A stretch of DNA of 64,000 nt from Aptenodytes patagonicus (lineage: Eukaryota; Chordata; Aves; Sphenisciformes; Spheniscidae): positions 145,381,636 to 145,445,635 of the forward strand of contig NC_134950.1 of the NCBI RefSeq assembly GCF_965638725.1. The letters are read 5' to 3'. Below, in pieces: positions 41,001-55,889 of this stretch; position 1 is the stretch's first letter; the number at the start of each line of letters is the position of its first letter. The notes below the pieces were generated by a model. It saw only the letters and a list, made by a program, of their open reading frames with translations, was not told the origin of the DNA and made no database searches. A program made the translations under genes and the position numbers.

Positions 41001-43649
41001 TTGCATGAACTACTTAAATATATTATTATTTAATAGACATGATATGTCAAATATTTAAATAGCTAAGTCCTAAGTTTAATCCAGATAGCCAAAACCAATT
41101 ATTTCCTATATTAAGCACCTTCTGCTGTTGCTCCAGAGCATACTTTCTCTCTGGAAATCAAGCCATATTCTCTCTCCTTCCTTTTCTCACCGTACCTTTT
41201 TTTTGTCTGGACTCCTCTTCTGCCTATCTCCAAAAAGAAGTGAAGGCTCAGGCAGCAAACGTAGCAAAGAGCTTTACATTGCTCAAATAACTGCTCACAT
41301 CCCTGTTGTATGGCCAAGTGAAAAGGGCAAGTCCATTTCTAACACAGTTTGAGCTAGCCTTTCTCTGTATTGTAAACATTAGAAGCATATAGCCTTTCCT
41401 CTGAAACAAATGTAAGACTGCTCAAACAAATCAATTGGGTATAAAGCGCAGTTTTCCTGAAATGTTTACACTGAACCTTCTTTGCAGGGTATCCAATATA
41501 ATTTGCAGTGTGTATATTTGTATATACACATATATCATATGCATATATAGTATACATACTGTGGTACACATACCACAGCTATTCTTCCTAGTTTTAATTT
41601 AATTTGGAGTTCTAGATTATCTTTGTAATTTTTCTCACCATGCTGGCAGCTCTGAATTAACTTTTCTCTTGTTTAATCTAGAACTGCTAGTGTTGGGGAA
41701 TACGGTGAAAAGATACTGAGCCACAGGGAGCAGTTTAGCTGTATTTATATAATGTGGCATCCAAATCTTTTCCAAAGGAACTTACCAACCTGGGACCAGC
41801 CCCACATGAATTTATCCATGACTAAAGATGCAACAAAATGGAGTGATCATACCCCACATACATGTACATGAGATGTGACATTGCTTCCGCACTATTGGAC
41901 AGATAGAGAGGAATCATGCTCAATTGAGGGATTATGCCATGGATGAGGTAGCTTGGTCTGGGAACCACACAAACTGTAGCAAAGCTGCTCAGCAAGGACT
42001 ACCTTCACCTCCTGTTCCTTATTCTCCTCTTCTTGGCCTTTCTTCTGTGGCATCTCTGACTGTGAAATGACCAGATGCTTTCTTCCCACTCATTCCTCCA
42101 AAATCTTGGATCTGTGCAAACCTCCTGCCTGGATGCCACTCACAGCTGACCTGGTATGGAGGAGAACGAGAGCTGGCAAACCAAGTGTGTCAAATCACTT
42201 GTGCCAAGTTGCAGCCATGGAGGTCCCCTGACAGTAATAAACATGCTCAGCTGGTCACAGAGCTTCCTAGATCCTTGAATCCTGGACCCAGGGCGAAGAC
42301 AACTTTAGCATCATGCCATCCTAAATGTATTCCTGGAGAAAGCATCCACAGAGGACATCTAGATGCTCAAGGTCAGAGGAGATTCCAGCCACCTCTTAGA
42401 GGCAGAGATGAAAATTATTTTGGTGGTTCTGTCTTCTCTGCAGTTGTGTCAACACCTGCTGATGCCATAGTGCCATCCCTAGATATTCAAAGACAAAGAT
42501 TAGGTAGCTTTATTGCCACACTCCCCTCCTTTGCCTATGCAAAGAATGTGTCTATCAAAATGAAAGATTTTCCTCTTCTTACCATACACAATCTATAAGT
42601 AATTCAGTGTCAAAGTATGTGGCAAAAGCATGTCTTTCCTCTTTAGAGGCCATTGTGATTACAGACTGTGAGTTTTGTTGTCAGCACCTCTTGAACTTCA
42701 GCTATCCACTTTGAGATTTGAGCATATCTCTGTAAGACTATATGATATGAGTAAAAAAATTACTCAGCACTTTTTATTGATATTTCTCTGTAATTAATAT
42801 CTACTCAATAGGAAAAAAACCCTCTTTTCATAAATTTGAGGTGGGCAGCCGCATGCACCACACGTTATCTGGTGATGCCTGAACTGAAATCTCAAGTCTG
42901 TCATTTATTCTCCATGTGACATAATGTCAGCAATTTTATGCCAATATTTCTATCTGTAAAATGGAACATATTAATATGTACTCATAGTAAAGATGTAAGA
43001 ATAACTTAATATTTGTGTGTTAAAATTTAACACACTCCTGCTGCCTAGTCTTCCACCTGCCTCTGTCTCGTGGAAGGAGCAGTATCTCTGTTACTCATGC
43101 TTCACACTTTTATTTCAAACCGGAACTGTGTGGCCCAAGGCTTTCTACAGAACAAATATGCTTCTGTTTATTTCTGGGTTGTTGGGGGGTTTTCTCACAC
43201 AAATGTGCGTGAGACTTGAAAGACTCAGGGCTGAAATAAACTATCTGTGGAATGGGAAAATAAGGCAGGAGGAATTTTATCACAAATGAGAGCTGGGCTT
43301 ATCTACAGGGCTGATGAGGCAGGCAATGACGCAGCCTTGCATGGCAGGAGCAACCAAGATGATTCACATAAAAACGCAGCAATAGTGAAACTCTGAGGAA
43401 AGCCCAGTGCTGGGCAGGCCGGGAGCAGCCCCCAGCCCAGGGAAGGCTGTGGGAGGAAGGCCATGAGGAAAAGGCCATTCCCTGCCAACAGCTGCCCCAC
43501 ACTTCACCCATATGGGTGCTGGATGAGAGATGAACCTGGGGGCTTTTGGTACGTGCAACGACTTGTGTTTCCACCAAAAAAAATCCAAAACTAAAAAAAG
43601 GCTACGGATATTTAATTGTTAGCCACAGAAGAAAAAAAGGGAAAAGAAG
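38021..43649. other. Intergenic, no gene recognised
   Basis: Unique AT-rich sequence with short random frames. A simple GGAAA/GGGCA-type repeat lies at about 39335-39381. A plus-strand frame of 137 codons at 42185-42598 has no recognisable domain and is not called. No CDK6 or second SAMD9-family exon was found. Confidence 0.55.
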
Positions 43650-44060
43650 CCAGCGCTCCCGGCCTGTGTCTGCCCCGGACACAAAATGGCAGGAGGGCGG
43701 GAGCCGCGGGGGAGCTGCGGCCCGCCCGCTCCTCAGGCTCTCCGCGGCGGCGCGGGCGGCGGCCAGCAGGCGGCGCTGTTGCTCTGCGCCAGTCGCGCTG
43801 CGCCTTCCCGCGCCGCCAGCCGCGGCCCGCGGGGGCTCTGCGTGGGCCGCGCTCCTCCGCCACGGTCACGCGTGTCCCGTCGAACCGCCAGAGACCAAGG
43901 GGAAGGCGCCGCTGCCTCTGCTGACGCCAGCGGGGCGAGAGAAGAGAGGCGCTTTGGTCACCGTAAGAAGAAACCACTCGTCCTGCGTGAGAGCGATAAG
44001 GAAAACGCCATCCGCGTGTGGCGGGGGGCCACCTCAGGGGAAGTCCCACAGCTATGGGGA
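43650..44060. promoter_or_regulatory. CpG island, candidate promoter of an unidentified transcript
   Basis: About 400 bp with very high G+C and dense CpG (for example 'ggcggcgcgggcggcggcc' near 43745-43765), in strong contrast to the AT-rich flanks. CpG islands in birds usually mark promoters. A possible donor, ACC|GTAAGA, is at 43963 on the plus strand, so a plus-strand noncoding first exon is conceivable. Large overlapping open frames on both strands (up to 204 codons) are the usual by-product of stop-poor GC-rich DNA. By human gene order the next gene to the right should be CDK6, but no CDK6 first-exon motif (EIGEGAYGKVFKARD) is visible here or in the rest of the window. Confidence 0.6.
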
Positions 44061-47000
44061 AATTGCTCCAGAAGCTGCACAAGAGCAACCACGAGCAAAA
44101 TCCATTCCGACTGGGACAGGGCCTTCTCTTTCCTGACCGCCTCGCTCCCGCATCGCGAACCCACGCAAGGGTAACTACCAGGGGTGTCGTGAGGGGACTG
44201 AGTGTGGACCTGCCTGAGAGTGTCACCCATGCCAGGGCTGTGGCAGGCCCTCTCCATCACTGCCACTGTTCTGGCAGATGCTGAGCAGAAGGATCAGAGA
44301 CCGATGGTGCTGCAATGAGCGACCTGGACTTTGTCTAACCACAAAACACCCAAGCTGGGATGCTTCACACAAGGCCCGATCCAGGCAGCAGTGTGGCAAG
44401 AGTTAATGCATCCTGAGTGAAAAAGGCTGGAGGAGAGTGGCTGGGCTTGGCTGGAGGGACTTACCCTTGCCCAAGGGGACTGAGGAGAGCCAGGACCACA
44501 GGGAGTTTCTCACTTTGGGTTGATCCCAGCTAGAAGCACAACCCACCCTCAAGTGAAGGGAGTATTGGCTGTTAGAAATCCGTATTGCTTTAATTTGAGG
44601 AGTCTGCTGCAGAAAGCTTTTTCTGGTTTCCCTTTGCCTATTGGAACCACAAACCTTCAGTTTATGTAAGCTGTCACAAGACAACTTCTGACTTCCTCTT
44701 TGTAGGCACTTGCTTGTTCCTGGCTGTTGCTTAAAAGCTCAGAATGAAAAAACACACTCTTTCCTATTCAGCAGCTGTGTTCCATGAGAGGAGCTTAGGG
44801 CTCCACCACTTCTTGCTGAGCCAAACTGTAGCACCAGCTTCAGTGCAGCTATGGCTGCGTTGGGATAGGTCTGGCTTCACAGCAGATGGGAGACTGAAGG
44901 AGAAAGTTGCAATAGCAAAGAATACAGTAACAGTTATGAATTAGTAATGATAATAATGAAAAGGAGGAGAAAGAAGGGAAGAAAGAAGACCGGTCCTCAT
45001 GCTAGTTTCCCACCTTCTTCAATGCTAATTCCTGTATTTAAGTCTTGTAACTCAGGGAAATGAGAAAAGAGCACAGACTGACTGTTTTAGTTCAAGCAGT
45101 CAAGATGGATCCAGTTTATGCATATGGTGGGATGTGTGTGCTCCAGTGAAACAAAACATAGGAAGAATTACAAAAAATACCTCAGACATGCTCAATACTA
45201 TGAATGCAGTGTTGCATGAGTTACCACTTCATGATAGACTGACCAGTGGACTGCACAGCAGAGGAGCGTGAGAAACAACAGCGGAGATCCTTGGTAAAAC
45301 TATTGGCATCACGGTATAGGAGATTTCAAGATAATGATCAGTGTGGCCACAGGGATCATTTGGGAGTTACATGTTGGTATATGGACGTGCTCTCCCAAAA
45401 GGCCAAGTAGAAGGCAAAGATAGAGCAGGAATGAGAGTCTTGTTAAAAGGAGAAACAAAATGGTGTTTTAAATTCCTGCCTAGTTAAGCTGTTTGTAACA
45501 AGTCTTGCAAGTAGGGTTTCTACAGGAGAACAAAAAAATACAACTAATCTTTATGGTTAAATTTCTTCAGCCTGCAGTTGTCATGAAAAGCCAAGTATCA
45601 AAAGAAACAAAATGAGCGTAATATCAAAGAGAAATCATCTTTCTTGAGAACGAGCTGAAATGTCAAGGACTTCGGGTCTACAGTGTGCTGATAAGACACA
45701 CCAATGTGTGAACTTTCCCTCCCAGAGCCATCCATCTCTATTATCACTGCCTGGAGATGGCTCTGTGTCTTTGCATCTGCATCAGTAACTCATTCTGTTC
45801 AGCCATCTGTTCCACAGACATGAAACTGTTAAGAAGCCCCAGTACAGCACAATCTAGTCCAGTAACACAGAAACAGAAAAGATCTCATTACCATTTGAAT
45901 TCACAGGCTCTCCTGTGATACACATACAATATTTTTTATATTGACATGAACATGGTAATTTGGTGAGTAAATTCTCAGTTATAACAAAGGAATTAAAATC
46001 AAACACTTAATATGCAACAGCTATGTTCAGAGGCAAAATAATTATTGACTTAAACTAGGATTTAATGTAGTTGTTTCTCACTTTGCAGTCTTTAACTGAG
46101 TTAAGAAAACATTCCTATTAGCTAGGATGACTATTACATCTTGCAATTTTAACAGCTGAAGAGTTCACCACTAATTTATAGTCTGAATGAGATAGGCATT
46201 TAAAAGCCAAGATCTCAGACTAATATAATGAGAGTAGATTGTTGACAGGTTTCTGGTGCAGTTTGAGGTTTCTTGTTTTGTTTTTATTTGTTCAAGTCCA
46301 TATATGATAGAAACTTAGGATTTTTTATTTCAATTGGCCATGTTGTCTTTCTCAATATGTCCCAAGAGCTTGTAAAGTTATATCTGCCTAATTCAGTGGC
46401 TTTTGATATTTTTTTCTAGGTTTTTTAGCACTATAGAGCTGGGATAATTAAAGGCCAGATAGCTGGATTCCATTCTGGCCTGTAAATCTTCAACAGAACT
46501 GGTGCTGAAGTTTCAATAACAGAATCATTATTGTGAATGATTACTGAGCCAGAGAAAACCATTGATTGACATTCAGATTCTTAACTGAATTTGCAGATGC
46601 TGCAAAGTGAGAAGATTTGGTGGGAGGTCTGCAAGAGGCATTGAGACAGGATCTTACCCTCACATTTTTAGAGAGCTCTCCTTCAGAGAAGCAGTGCACT
46701 CCAGCATTGCTTTTGGGCTTGGAGACAGGGACTGCAGAGTCATGCAGGAGCAACATGCTCAAGCCTCGTGCAAAGGAAAATGAACGCTGTGTTTAAAACA
46801 ATAATCCCTTTGGCTAATTAACATGTGATCTGATTGATAAATTAGCCAGTATGAAGTCTTTGCTACCATAGCTCAAGTATTTTCAGCACCTAACGGCTTT
46901 TATATTTTAAAGGTAACTGCCAGGAGGGAGGCAAAGATTCTGCTCATACATTGACCCCATATACTCTTAACACATTATTAAATATAATAATCTGTTGTGA

Positions 47001-50000
47001 CGTAGTCTCCAGTGAAGAGAGCTGGATATACAGCCTGATACAGTTTGCGACTGTGTAGCATGCATCCCATTAGATATACTATACTCTAAACCATGTGTTC
47101 AATTCTATTATGTTCTAAAGGTTTAATACAACCTTTCTGTTTTTACATGATGCTCTGACCTGCTCACACATTAATAGTGCACAAAGCCTGTCTTTGGAGC
47201 TGAAACTTGCTCAGCCTTGTTGCATATCTTTCATTTCACCTCTATCTTTGTTTTATATAACTCTCCCCACACTGTCTCTTGGAAAGAAATACACCAGACT
47301 TGTGTCCCCCAACAGAGCTGTGGTCTCTAAGGAAACTTGTGCATTAATTAAGGAATAGTATAATGGGTATGGTTTTGTTTTGTTAACCAGTGCCCCAAGG
47401 AGCATCGTTTCACTTATATAAGTATTTTACCCTTCCCCCACTAGCAAATATCAGCATATTTCTGTTAACTGTCATGTGGGTATGTTCAAAACAATACTTA
47501 TGAGATAAAATTTTGTTTTTTGAAATAGCAAGCAAATTGGCACATGAATGTAATTTCTGTAGTAACTTGGCGCTGTCTTCTCTGGTTACTGGTTGTTGGC
47601 CTCCTCCTCAAAATGTTCTAGTAGTGAAGCCAACACCCATGGCCACACACTGGGTGTGCTTGGCAGCTGCAGGGCCCAGATGCCAACCACTGGAATGCAT
47701 TTTATGTACCAGTGTCTCTGCCTGTGGCTTGGCTTCCTGGCCAGCCTTTAGCAAAGTCTATTCTCTGGACTCATCTGGCTCCAGTGCTTGCTGCTCTTGC
47801 AGCTGTGGAACTGAAGCAAAAGCAATTTACAGATGAGCTGTCTCACCGTTCCAGGAACAGCTTGCCTGCACTACCTCCTAGCAAGATACATACACTGAGT
47901 CCTTTTAGCATGTGAAAAAGAGATGTCCCACTTGCCTGTATTCATTGTGGGGGACTGAGTGCATGGATTGACAGGGGTCTGAAATGGCAGAGCACCCTGG
48001 TAAACATGACAGATGCCACTGAAAGGTACTTCTTGATGTCAGACATGGAAGCCACCATCTAATGAACTCCTGAGAGAGGCAAACCTGCAAGAGACTCCAA
48101 TTTCTCTATCAAGTGTCTATTTCAAGTTCCTTTTAGCTAAGGCCCCTGAAAAGTACAATATTGGCTCAGCACCAGATATTTCACTTATATGGACTTGCAT
48201 CACTCTCTTCAGCAATTAGTGTGGTGATCTAGGCATGGATTTATCTCTACTATTCCACAAGATTTAAAAAAAAAAAAAAAGAAAATCCACCTGGCAAGCA
48301 AGCTGTCTCATTGTCTGGATATATTTAACAAGTATGAGAGAAGGCTATATTTCCACAGAAGATCAGTTAGTGTAGCATGCAAAAATACAGCTTATTACCA
48401 TGTTATTTACTGAGTAGCTTTTTGTAGTGTAATTATTAATGTTTTCTATTTTGAGGGCTTCCGATCTTAACTCTTTCATTGTAGCATACCACTGTGGTTT
48501 CTCTGCTATGGTACCCTCTGGACTTTTACATTTGTCTGGAAAGCTGGCAGCTCGCTAAAGACATGCCAAGGAGAACACTGGAGGTGTGTTTTGCTACACA
48601 CCCATGATACAGCAATTGACATAGCTGCAGTTACATGCATCTAACTCCGCTAGAGAAACATACCCAGCTTCTGTTAAGAAGGTACAGTTAAGAAAATGTT
48701 GATGTATCAGATACTGAAACACTCAACAAGCTGAGACTGACTTGCAACCATTGACTGAAATACTTTTCAACGTCTACAACACTACAGGGATCAATTTTTC
48801 ACCCCTTACTTGTACTTGCTTTGATGCACACAAGGGTAAATTCATTAAAGGGTAATCTCTCAACTTCCCAGGTTGTATTTAAGAATGGCTGTAACCTGAG
48901 AAAGTGCACAGTTAGTTAACCATCTCATCTTCTGAACTGTATTTAAGAACAAGTATGTTGACCATAGAAGACAACACATCCCGTTCATACACTTTTGGAC
49001 AATGTATACACAGAGAGAGGAATGAAAAAGATATTACTACATGCTCATCTGGAAGGTGTCCTTTAGGGAAAAAAAAGTATGAATTTATGTTCTATTCTTT
49101 AAATAATATTGTGCAAACATATAACCAAAGATTATGGAACTGATTCTTTTCTGCCTTAGCACTGATACAGCTATTTACTTCAGTGCTGTCATTCCCAAGG
49201 GCATTGGGAGCACCATTATCTACTGGTGTTGTAAGTAATCTTTGTGCCGATTTCTCAGTGTGCTTTTTTCAGTAAGGCATGTTTTTAATAATAACATTAA
49301 AATATAAAATTCTACAGTATGGTAATATTTGGTTAGGACTCTCTAAGATCTTATTCTAAGTAAGAGTTCCTCTCATGATGTTTAACCTGGAGAAAAAAAA
49401 TGGAGTCTTACAAATCAGTACAAGGGTTGGTAGAAGAGGGAAAAGGTGTAGTAAAATGGCAAGAGGCTAGTGAAAAACTTCAACGGAAGATAATAAAATG
49501 TAGAAACATGACAACATACAGAATTCAGTGTAGGTAAGTCAAAGCAATCAAACCACTTGTGCATGTTGATGTGCTATAAATCAGCTGGGAAAACCTATGT
49601 ATTATTATAAACTAAAAAAAACCACTCCATTTTTAACACTCATTGAAAAGCAAGCAAGAAATTAAGTCACTCTAACAAAAACTTTGAGAATTATACTGTA
49701 AACATTTTAATGCCACATAGAAAAAGTTTTACCTCTCTAACCCGAGTGTTAAGATCATACAAGCTCAAAAACAATATGGCAAATATAATTTTATTTTTAC
49801 TCTCCCATTAATTCTTACTAGGGCAGAGAAAGATTTCAACACAAAGGCAGACTAAAAATTTTGAGGCAATTTAGTTTAGGGAGAAGGGATAGTAGAAGAG
49901 AAGGTGAAGTGCAGAAAATGATGGTGTAGAGAAAGCCATTTAGGCATCTGTATTTTGCTTCTTTTATCCAAAAGAGTATATCCAGTGAAATTAGTAATAA

Positions 50001-53000
50001 AGAATGAGTACCAGTGAGTGATGTTTTCTCCATAATGAATGTCTGAAGCATGCTATTGGAATACCCACTGAGATAGAAAGCTTTGCAGTATTTTTTATAA
50101 AATGGTTCAAACATTTGTTTGCATCATATAGATGTTTTCTATGAGATTAAGCAAGACAAAATCTGTCAGACATATCCTTCTTACAAACCTTCAGTTTGTA
50201 AGAACCACATAAGCTAGCTATGGGATACATTTATCTGAAAGGCCTGTTATGACACAGCTCTCAATGATGAGTGTTCCCCTCTGTAGAATTTGATTTTCAC
50301 TATATTTAAGTATATGGCCATCATTCTGAACCTATTTATCAAGGTTTACATTACATGTTTTCTCTTCATTCATTTAAATGCCTGAAAAGCAAAATGTAGG
50401 TCTATATGAATATAAGCTTCTTTTCACCAGGTAAAAGTGAACTCAATATAAAGGTACTTGTGGGGGCATTAAGTCTGCTTGTAGCCTGTGCCAATTGATT
50501 ACCCAATCATTTCCCTTTGACAGGAAGGATAAAATAAATAAAAAGCCCAACAAAACACTGAACAATCTCAGGGGACTTTGTTGAATGACCTTCCAGTGAC
50601 AAAAGAGTCAACCTTTTCATGATACAAGCTTGCTGTGGTTCGACAACCACAGGTTCCTCCTCACTTTGATATTTCAGCTATTCTTTGAGCCCAGTTGCAT
50701 CTTGACGTGCATAGAGGCAATTGACACGTGGGTCCAGTACTTTAAGCAGCAGGTGGGAAATGAAGTGGAGAAGTTACAGAGGTGGTGTAGATGTTATAGA
50801 GGAAGGGTAGGATTAGATAACAGGCATGTTCTCTTGGCTTCTGATATTAAGAGAGCTCATCTCATAAGCAGGCCTACTTGATATTTTAAACATAAACTTC
50901 TGAGGAACTGATACTCCTGTTTCAGTGAGTGGTACCCTGACATCATGCCACGAGTGAGTTGGAAAACAGTTTCTTTGCTGATGAGATCCACTGTCGTGTT
51001 CATTATGACGTTTTTTGACTAGCATATAAAACAGAGGTCTAGACTTCTATAGCAATCAACAATACAGTGGTTCAAACAGTTTAAAAGGGCTGATCTCCAA
51101 TTCCAGTAATATCTTAACACTTCCTTGCTTACAGTCTTGTTTCATTTCAGTAATGTGAAATGTGAAGTGGTCCTTCCATTCACACATATGAAAGAATAAA
51201 ACAAAATCCCACCAGTGTGGAATGGTAGAATGGAGACTCCAGGATCTCCTTGCACTAGTTTTACCTCCGTGTAGTTGCATTACTTCAGTGGAATTAATCC
51301 TGGATTCATGCTAGTTATCCTAATTTGAACTAGTAAGACTAGAAAAAACAAGCAGCACACTTCAAAGATATACAGCTGCTTGTCAAGTGTGAAGAGAGAG
51401 TCCTCTTTACATGCCATATAGAGTAAAAATCAAAGTAGGTATATCTCTTTTTCATACCTATTTTTCATACAAATTATGGGGCATACACTACTGGTCAAAT
51501 TTGAAGGTGAAATGTTCATTCTTGTTTATTCTGAATGGACATGAAGGATCCCAGGTCACCTTCTATTAAAGTAAAATTTGCTCGTGATCCCTTGCCAAAT
51601 TCTCCTTCCCTAGTAAACAGCACAGCTATCCATTAGCAGCTGTACATACATACAATGTAGATGTGTATGTTCATAGATATTGTATATGTGATGTACCTAC
51701 ATATACAGTTTTACACTATGTGGCTAGATACTGTGTATACATACAGTATTATCTTCACAGACGTGTGTACAATATCTTGGTGCTATTAGTGAGTAAGGAC
51801 AAAATATATTCTGTAAGTTGTGTAATGAAGGGATGGTATTACATGGCGAATATGAAATCTGTCGGACTTCCAGCAAAGTCAGTTGCAGCAGGACAGCTTG
51901 CATCCATCTCCTGTTTCTCAGAGGCAGCAACAACAGTGGGAGTAAATCTTCTAACAAGTCTCAATAGACAAAGATTTTGTTCCCATTCTTCCTGCCTCAT
52001 CCCCACTCTTTTTTCTCCACACTAGTTAGACAAATTATTACTTTTCCCTTTACATTGTCACTTCATCCAGTCCAGCCCTGAACCTTTATTGGTTTCACAT
52101 CTTCTCTACCATTCTCACCCTGAGCTTTCTGCTGAGTGTGCATGTGTATGCATGCGTCTGCACATGTGCAACTGTCAGAAATGTTCCTTTATATTTATTA
52201 CGTTATTGAACCTTTGAGATAAAATGACTGTTAAAAAGAAGGGGCCTCATCTAAGTGCAGTCTTTTAGAGCCCAGCATGGGTTTTACAGCTCACAGAAAC
52301 ATGCAGTCTGCCCATATTTTTCTTCTTTCATGGAAGAACATTGCATAACAATTGGTGTTTGTGTTTACTGGAGTTCACATCTCAGGAAGCAATTCAAAAC
52401 AGGACGCAAAGGAAACTAATGTGTTACCAGAGAGAAGAATATGGAGAAGTTAAATAGTTAATTTTTAGTAGGCACAAATCACATTTCCATCAAGTGCAAG
52501 CAGTCAGCTGTTATTGTAGGTCACTAAGATACAATGAATTATTTTCTGCAGTTCGTGGAAAACATTAGGCAGCTGTAATAAAGTCAATGGTATTTCCTTC
52601 CTTACTGAAACATTACTTCAGCAAAACCCCCTGTTTTGTTAAAACGCCATTTCATGCTTGATAAAATTCCATTGATTTCTTCTTTTTATATTTTTTTATT
52701 TCTTTTATTGATTGCTGCAGATAGAGAAAACACTGAGGGAAAAATATCAGAAGTGGCTTTTCATGTTCAGATGGATGATGATTGATCTAAACTAAAAAGG
52801 CTGTAAACAGAAGGGGGAAGGGAGCACTTCAGTGGCCTTTATATAACATAGATATTCAGTCCAGGAAACATACCACAACATAAATGTCTTTTTAAGACAT
52901 TAAAACTCAGCTTAAACAAAATCTAGAGCCTTTCATATGATAGTTCATCACATTTATTTTTCCTTATGTATTTATCCATGGTTATCTGTAGTAACATACA

Positions 53001-55889
53001 AAGTTACTGTTTTCTAAGTTTATCTTGCTTTATAAACATCTATTTAAATCCGCATAAAGTATCTTTAATAAATCCCTTTAGGTCAGAAAGTAATACATCT
53101 TTTACTCTAGTTTTCTTTTAAGATCTGATGAGCATGAAGAATTTAAGGGTTCCTGGGAATTCTGAGTGAATCAATTAAGAGATGGTAAGTTTTCTTTCGG
53201 AACACTAATCAGTGGTGAATCCCTGAGAACCCTGCAAAATGAAGAACAATAGACCTTGACTGTACGTATGCAAAAACTGGTCAGCCAGCTGGTTTTGCAT
53301 TATCAGGGAAACACTTTTACTTTCTACAGGGAAACAGCAGCCTCAGTGTTTCAAAAATATGCACAGTCCTATGGATTGGCTCACAAACAGTAGCAGCTGG
53401 ACCTCAAGTTAGGTACCCACACTTTAGTAAGCAAACTAACATTACAGCAGAGGAATGAGAAAAATGTAGGAATTAGTAAGGGTTAGAGGGGCATGTTTGG
53501 ATGGGAGCTTACAGCATTTTCATTAGCTGGACAGGGATACAGCTTGGATGCAAAAGCAAAGACTTTTGTAAATGTTGCTTTAACAATTGGCATGCTCACT
53601 TTTTTTAACATTGTTAGCACTGTATTAATAAGATGGAGTTTCCTTCCCCTCCTCCCTTTCATACTACTTTAGCTACTTCAAATATATGTCCAACTGAATA
53701 TGAGTTTGGAAATGCCAGATCACACAGCAATTTTTCCTGAAAATTCAAACAGTATCCTTGATCCTGGAAAGCTAGTGATGGTTTGTAAAAGTTTTTAAAA
53801 CTAACATTGCTGGAGTTGATAGATGCTGGCCCCAACATAAGAGGGGGTATTAATATCTCTCTCTAGAGAAATGGGCTGTGTTTGTGCCTAGGAAATAAAC
53901 TGCCTAGCCTAGAACCTGGCTTTTTGCCACCTATTTGCACCATCACAGCATGGTGGCTTTCAGGGAAGGGTTTCCCTGACAGGGAGGAGCTCACGTTTTA
54001 AGGAGTTAATTCAAGTGGCGTTATACTTATCTCTGGTTTATAATGTGTGGCTGTTAATGCTTTGTCATCCCCAAACTAGTGGGACAAAGCAACTGGTGAA
54101 AATTGTAGAAACAATGAAGAATCCACCTCCTCACTCTGCTACCTCAGAGACTTCCTGGGTTGCTGCTAACCTGAAGCTGGGGATTTGCAATTGGCAGATA
54201 AGGAACTCGGCTTCTAGTGCAATCAGCAAGATTTAAGTGCCTAGTCAGCTACAGCATTTTTGAAACTCTTACTACAAATCTATTTGTGACCCTTAAGTAT
54301 TTTTTAATATCAGCCTTCAGCTTCTTACCTCACCCTAGTGAAGCAAGACCTTCCATCTCACATCACACCTTTTGTCCATCTCAGCTATATTGTCTATTGT
54401 CAGCTCTTTGAAGAAGAGCTTCTCTCTCTTAGTGTATCTACACAGTGTACAACGTCCATCCTGGCTAGTGAGCTCTATCATATCCATGATCAGGTCTCCA
54501 TTTGGCAACCTCTTAGCATCAGGAATGCTGGGTACATCCATGGTCGTTCACATGCAAGAAAAACTCTAAATGGCGTAGCTGCAGAGAAAGACTAGCATGG
54601 TCTGAAAGGGAACAGAATGAAGTAAAGAGGGTGGCTTACTTAAGCTAGCAAAACAGTGGTTGATATTTACTCCATGTAAGAAAATCAAGAGTACAAGACT
54701 AAGGCTGGGAAAAAATTGTGGAAGCTGGAGGACAATGCAACTTGCTTTTGGAGACTTATTTTCTGACTAGCTCTTTCATTAACATGCAACTGCGTATTTT
54801 AGAGTGGGATTGGTTAATTTAGAAGTAAAAAAATTGTGAATTGTACTGTGAATTCTGGACTAGATATGCATCAAGAGCAGCAGTGAGTTAAGGGTAAATC
54901 AGTGTATACGCCACATTCGGATATGTTTTCTTCTGCTCTTTATACTGACTGCTGAAATACTCATTCCCTATTACCAGAGTTCTGTTCATGTTTCTAGGAA
55001 GTGGTAGTGGTAAGTGGCTCGCTCTATGTTGACGCTACTTTCTGTGTGCAGTTCCTAATCTGTTGTGTATTTTACAGGGCCCTTCATGTATATGTGATGA
55101 AGTTAACAAAGCCAAACATACTTCTGCAAATCTTTTCTGCTCTTTTTTTCTACCTACCATACATTTTCTTATTACCTTATTGAGCATTGTGGGTATGAGT
55201 ACAGTTTGCTGCTGTTTCTTAGAAAGAGCTGATCCTTAGAAGGTTCATCTACCAGTAAAGCAACCAACTCATTTGAATTGCCCCATTTTAACAGGAACAG
55301 ACTTCAGCCCAATATGGAGGTCTGCACGGACATATACATACTGTCCTGCACCATAAGGCAAGCCTGAAGAGGTACAGCTGTAGCAATCTAGGCGCACTTG
55401 ACAAAGCTGTGCCTTGGTAATATATTATTGATGCATTAACAACACAAAAGACTGCTTATCTTTAACCAAACATTCCAGAATATAGGCAAGGGGTTACTAG
55501 TCATAACTATTTAGTTAAAACAGGCCAACATGGGAGTTATCTGCCTTTTATTATTACTTGTCTTCCACCTGCATTCTAAAAAACTCATATAATTTTTTTT
55601 TTCTTCTATATGGTCCCTACCCCATAATAAAACCCTGTTTGTGCCATAGCTTTAGCACCAAACAGACCCACAAAAAGCTATGAAATTTAACTCTATGGAA
55701 AAAACCGAATGGTATTAACTAACACATAATGAACTTTAAATCACATTTTAAAAGTCACCGGTTTGCAGCTTGTCTTAACTAACTATTTGCCAATAAGCAT
55801 GCCTCCGTTCTTATGCTGAGAGCATTTCTACATCAGAACCTTAACTTTCCTGCAGTTAAACTGAGCAACTCATTGTCTCGTCAAGGTTA
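44061..55889. other. Intergenic, no gene recognised
   Basis: Nearly 12 kb of AT-rich unique sequence. Short open frames on both strands (for example 47513-47836 plus and 54335-54541 minus) have no recognisable domain or splice context. A 16-base A-rich run lies near 48265 and a short perfect hairpin (TGTGGTT, AACCACA) at 50634-50651. Nothing else is supported. Confidence 0.5.

Noticed and set aside
42185..42598. 137-codon plus-strand frame
   Set aside because: No domain, no promoter or splice context, and not clearly longer than chance frames in this region. It could be revisited with transcript data.
43546..44284. Large overlapping open frames (up to 204 codons) on both strands in the GC-rich block
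   Set aside because: They overlap one another in several frames, have Arg/Ala/Pro-rich low-complexity composition and no domain, and are expected in stop-poor CpG-island DNA.
47513..47836. 107-codon Cys/Ser-rich plus-strand frame
   Set aside because: No recognisable fold, a non-conserved-looking composition, and an overlapping frame. Treated as chance.
54335..54541. 68-codon minus-strand frame with a protein-like look
   Set aside because: A plus-strand frame overlaps it, there is no recognisable family and no splice support. Too short to call.
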